Below, in pieces: positions 62,540 to 64,000 of a stretch of 64,000 bases of DNA. The notes under the pieces were generated by a model, which searched no databases, had not been told where the DNA came from, and saw only the letters and a list, made by a program, of their open reading frames with translations. Location: NCBI GenBank assembly GCA_950106755.1, contig OX467083.1:15185029-15249028 (forward strand), read 5' to 3'. The stretch's first letter is position 1. Each line of letters starts with the position of its first letter. Origin of the DNA: Climacium dendroides. Its lineage: Eukaryota; Streptophyta; Bryopsida; Hypnales; Climaciaceae. The position numbers were made by a program, and so were the translations under genes.

Positions 62540-63312
62540 CCTTAAAACAAAAAAGAAGAACTAAAAGGCAAAAAAAAAAAGAGTTAAAATGCAATAAGAA
62601 GAAACAAGAAGCATGAACTAAAGAATAAAAAAAGCAAGAATTAAACTATGAACTAAAAAGCAACAAAAAACAACAACTAAGAAGCAAAATCAAGAAGCAA
62701 CAAGAAGTAAAAGGTAAGAAACAACACAAAGCAAGGAAGAAGAGCCCAAAGAAGTGGCGGCTAGGATTTTCAAAACCCTAAAAAGGTGGTGGTTAGCGTT
62801 TCAACATCCTAAAAAAATAGTGATTAGGTTTCAAAATCAAAAAAGTAGGTTTCTATTATTTCAAAATCCTATTGATCATATTTTTTTGAATTGCCTATAT
62901 TTTTTGAGGGCTACCTCCAAAAATATGACTAGGAACATAGCTAAATCAAAATTATTACTAGAAATATAATTGAACCAAAAACATGACTGGAAATGTAATT
63001 GAACCAAAAATATGACTAGACACTTTTTCAACAATTTCCTTAACCAAATTTACTTTGGGTTGCCCCAAACAAAAGAATGTAATCACTATTATAGAGATAT
63101 GACTACAAAATATGACTTAAAAAAATATGATTATGAAATATGACTCCAAGTCCCCAAATAAGTTTCCTACAGTTCTCTATGAAGTATTTGGCATTCTCAA
63201 TAGGCATATACAATACATCCATGAAGTACAAGATCAAAATATGACTGCAACTAGTCACTAGTCATCCTTAGTCATATTTTCACAATTATAAAATACCCAT
63301 TTTCTAGTAGTT
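62540..63312 (-). mobile_element. truncated, inverted relative of the 26871-29250 CACTA element
   Basis: Read on the - strand from 63312 it follows the left end of that element. It has a degraded CTACTAGAAAATGGG terminus, then ATTTTATAATTGTGAAAATA, GACTAAGGATGA, GTTGCAGTCATATT, then the AACCCTAGCCGCCACTT block and the TTCTTGTTGCTTCTT-rich stretch. The subterminal array and other end are absent. Confidence 0.75.

Positions 63313-64000
<688 letters not shown>

Overview
The window is nuclear DNA of a land plant. It has AT-rich noncoding sequence, spliced genes with GT-AG introns, plant-specific families (HAK/KUP potassium transporter, 12-oxophytodienoate reductase, plant-type STE20/SPS1 kinase) and many nonautonomous DNA transposons. 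The intronless HKD/DFE kinase at 7579-8892 belongs to a type I associate with mosses and other non-seed plants. I therefore lean to a bryophyte or other non-seed plant, but this is inference and the species is not identified.

Genes in order: (1) 3' part of a HAK/KUP K+ transporter, + strand, at least 7 exons, ending at 6126; its N-terminal exons are not in the window. (2) An intronless, probably myristoylated TKL-type kinase, - strand, 7579-8892. (3) An aldo-keto reductase, - strand, 7 exons, 12842-15673, about 350 aa. (4) An intronless PRP28/DDX23-type DEAD-box helicase, - strand, 24577-26235, with a shortened C terminus. (5) A small spliced gene of unknown family, + strand, about 29586-31470, carrying a MITE in each of its last two introns. 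(6) A 12-oxophytodienoate reductase, + strand, 37228-40246, with one unresolved exon junction. (7) A germinal-centre-type STE20/SPS1 kinase (BLUS1/SPAK-OSR1-like), - strand, 43560-49790, 14 coding exons, about 554 aa. (8) A WD40-like propeller protein of unassigned family, - strand, 54454-56777, about 513 aa, with probable 5' UTR exons up to about 58500.

Space between the genes is filled by noncoding repeats. There are three CACTA-type elements: 18255-19821, 26871-29250 with ATT target duplications, and a truncated inverted relative at about 62540-63312. A fold-back family occurs at three loci. A 153-bp MITE with an 8-bp target duplication lies in an intron of the STE20-type kinase, and a 254-bp Tourist-like MITE with TAA duplications lies in the unknown gene. 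A repeat of about 930 bp with terminal inverted repeats occurs twice. Tandem duplications cluster at 18.3-21.9 kb.

The genes do not form an operon or an obvious cluster; they are unrelated housekeeping, signalling, oxylipin and transport functions. The most unusual structures are a perfect 36-bp inverted copy of the end of the transporter coding sequence placed inside the transporter's own last intron, MITEs lying very close to splice sites, and the missing in-frame junction in the reductase gene that may point to a microexon. All exon coordinates were derived by hand from splice consensus, reading phase and family similarity, so individual junctions may be off by a few bases.
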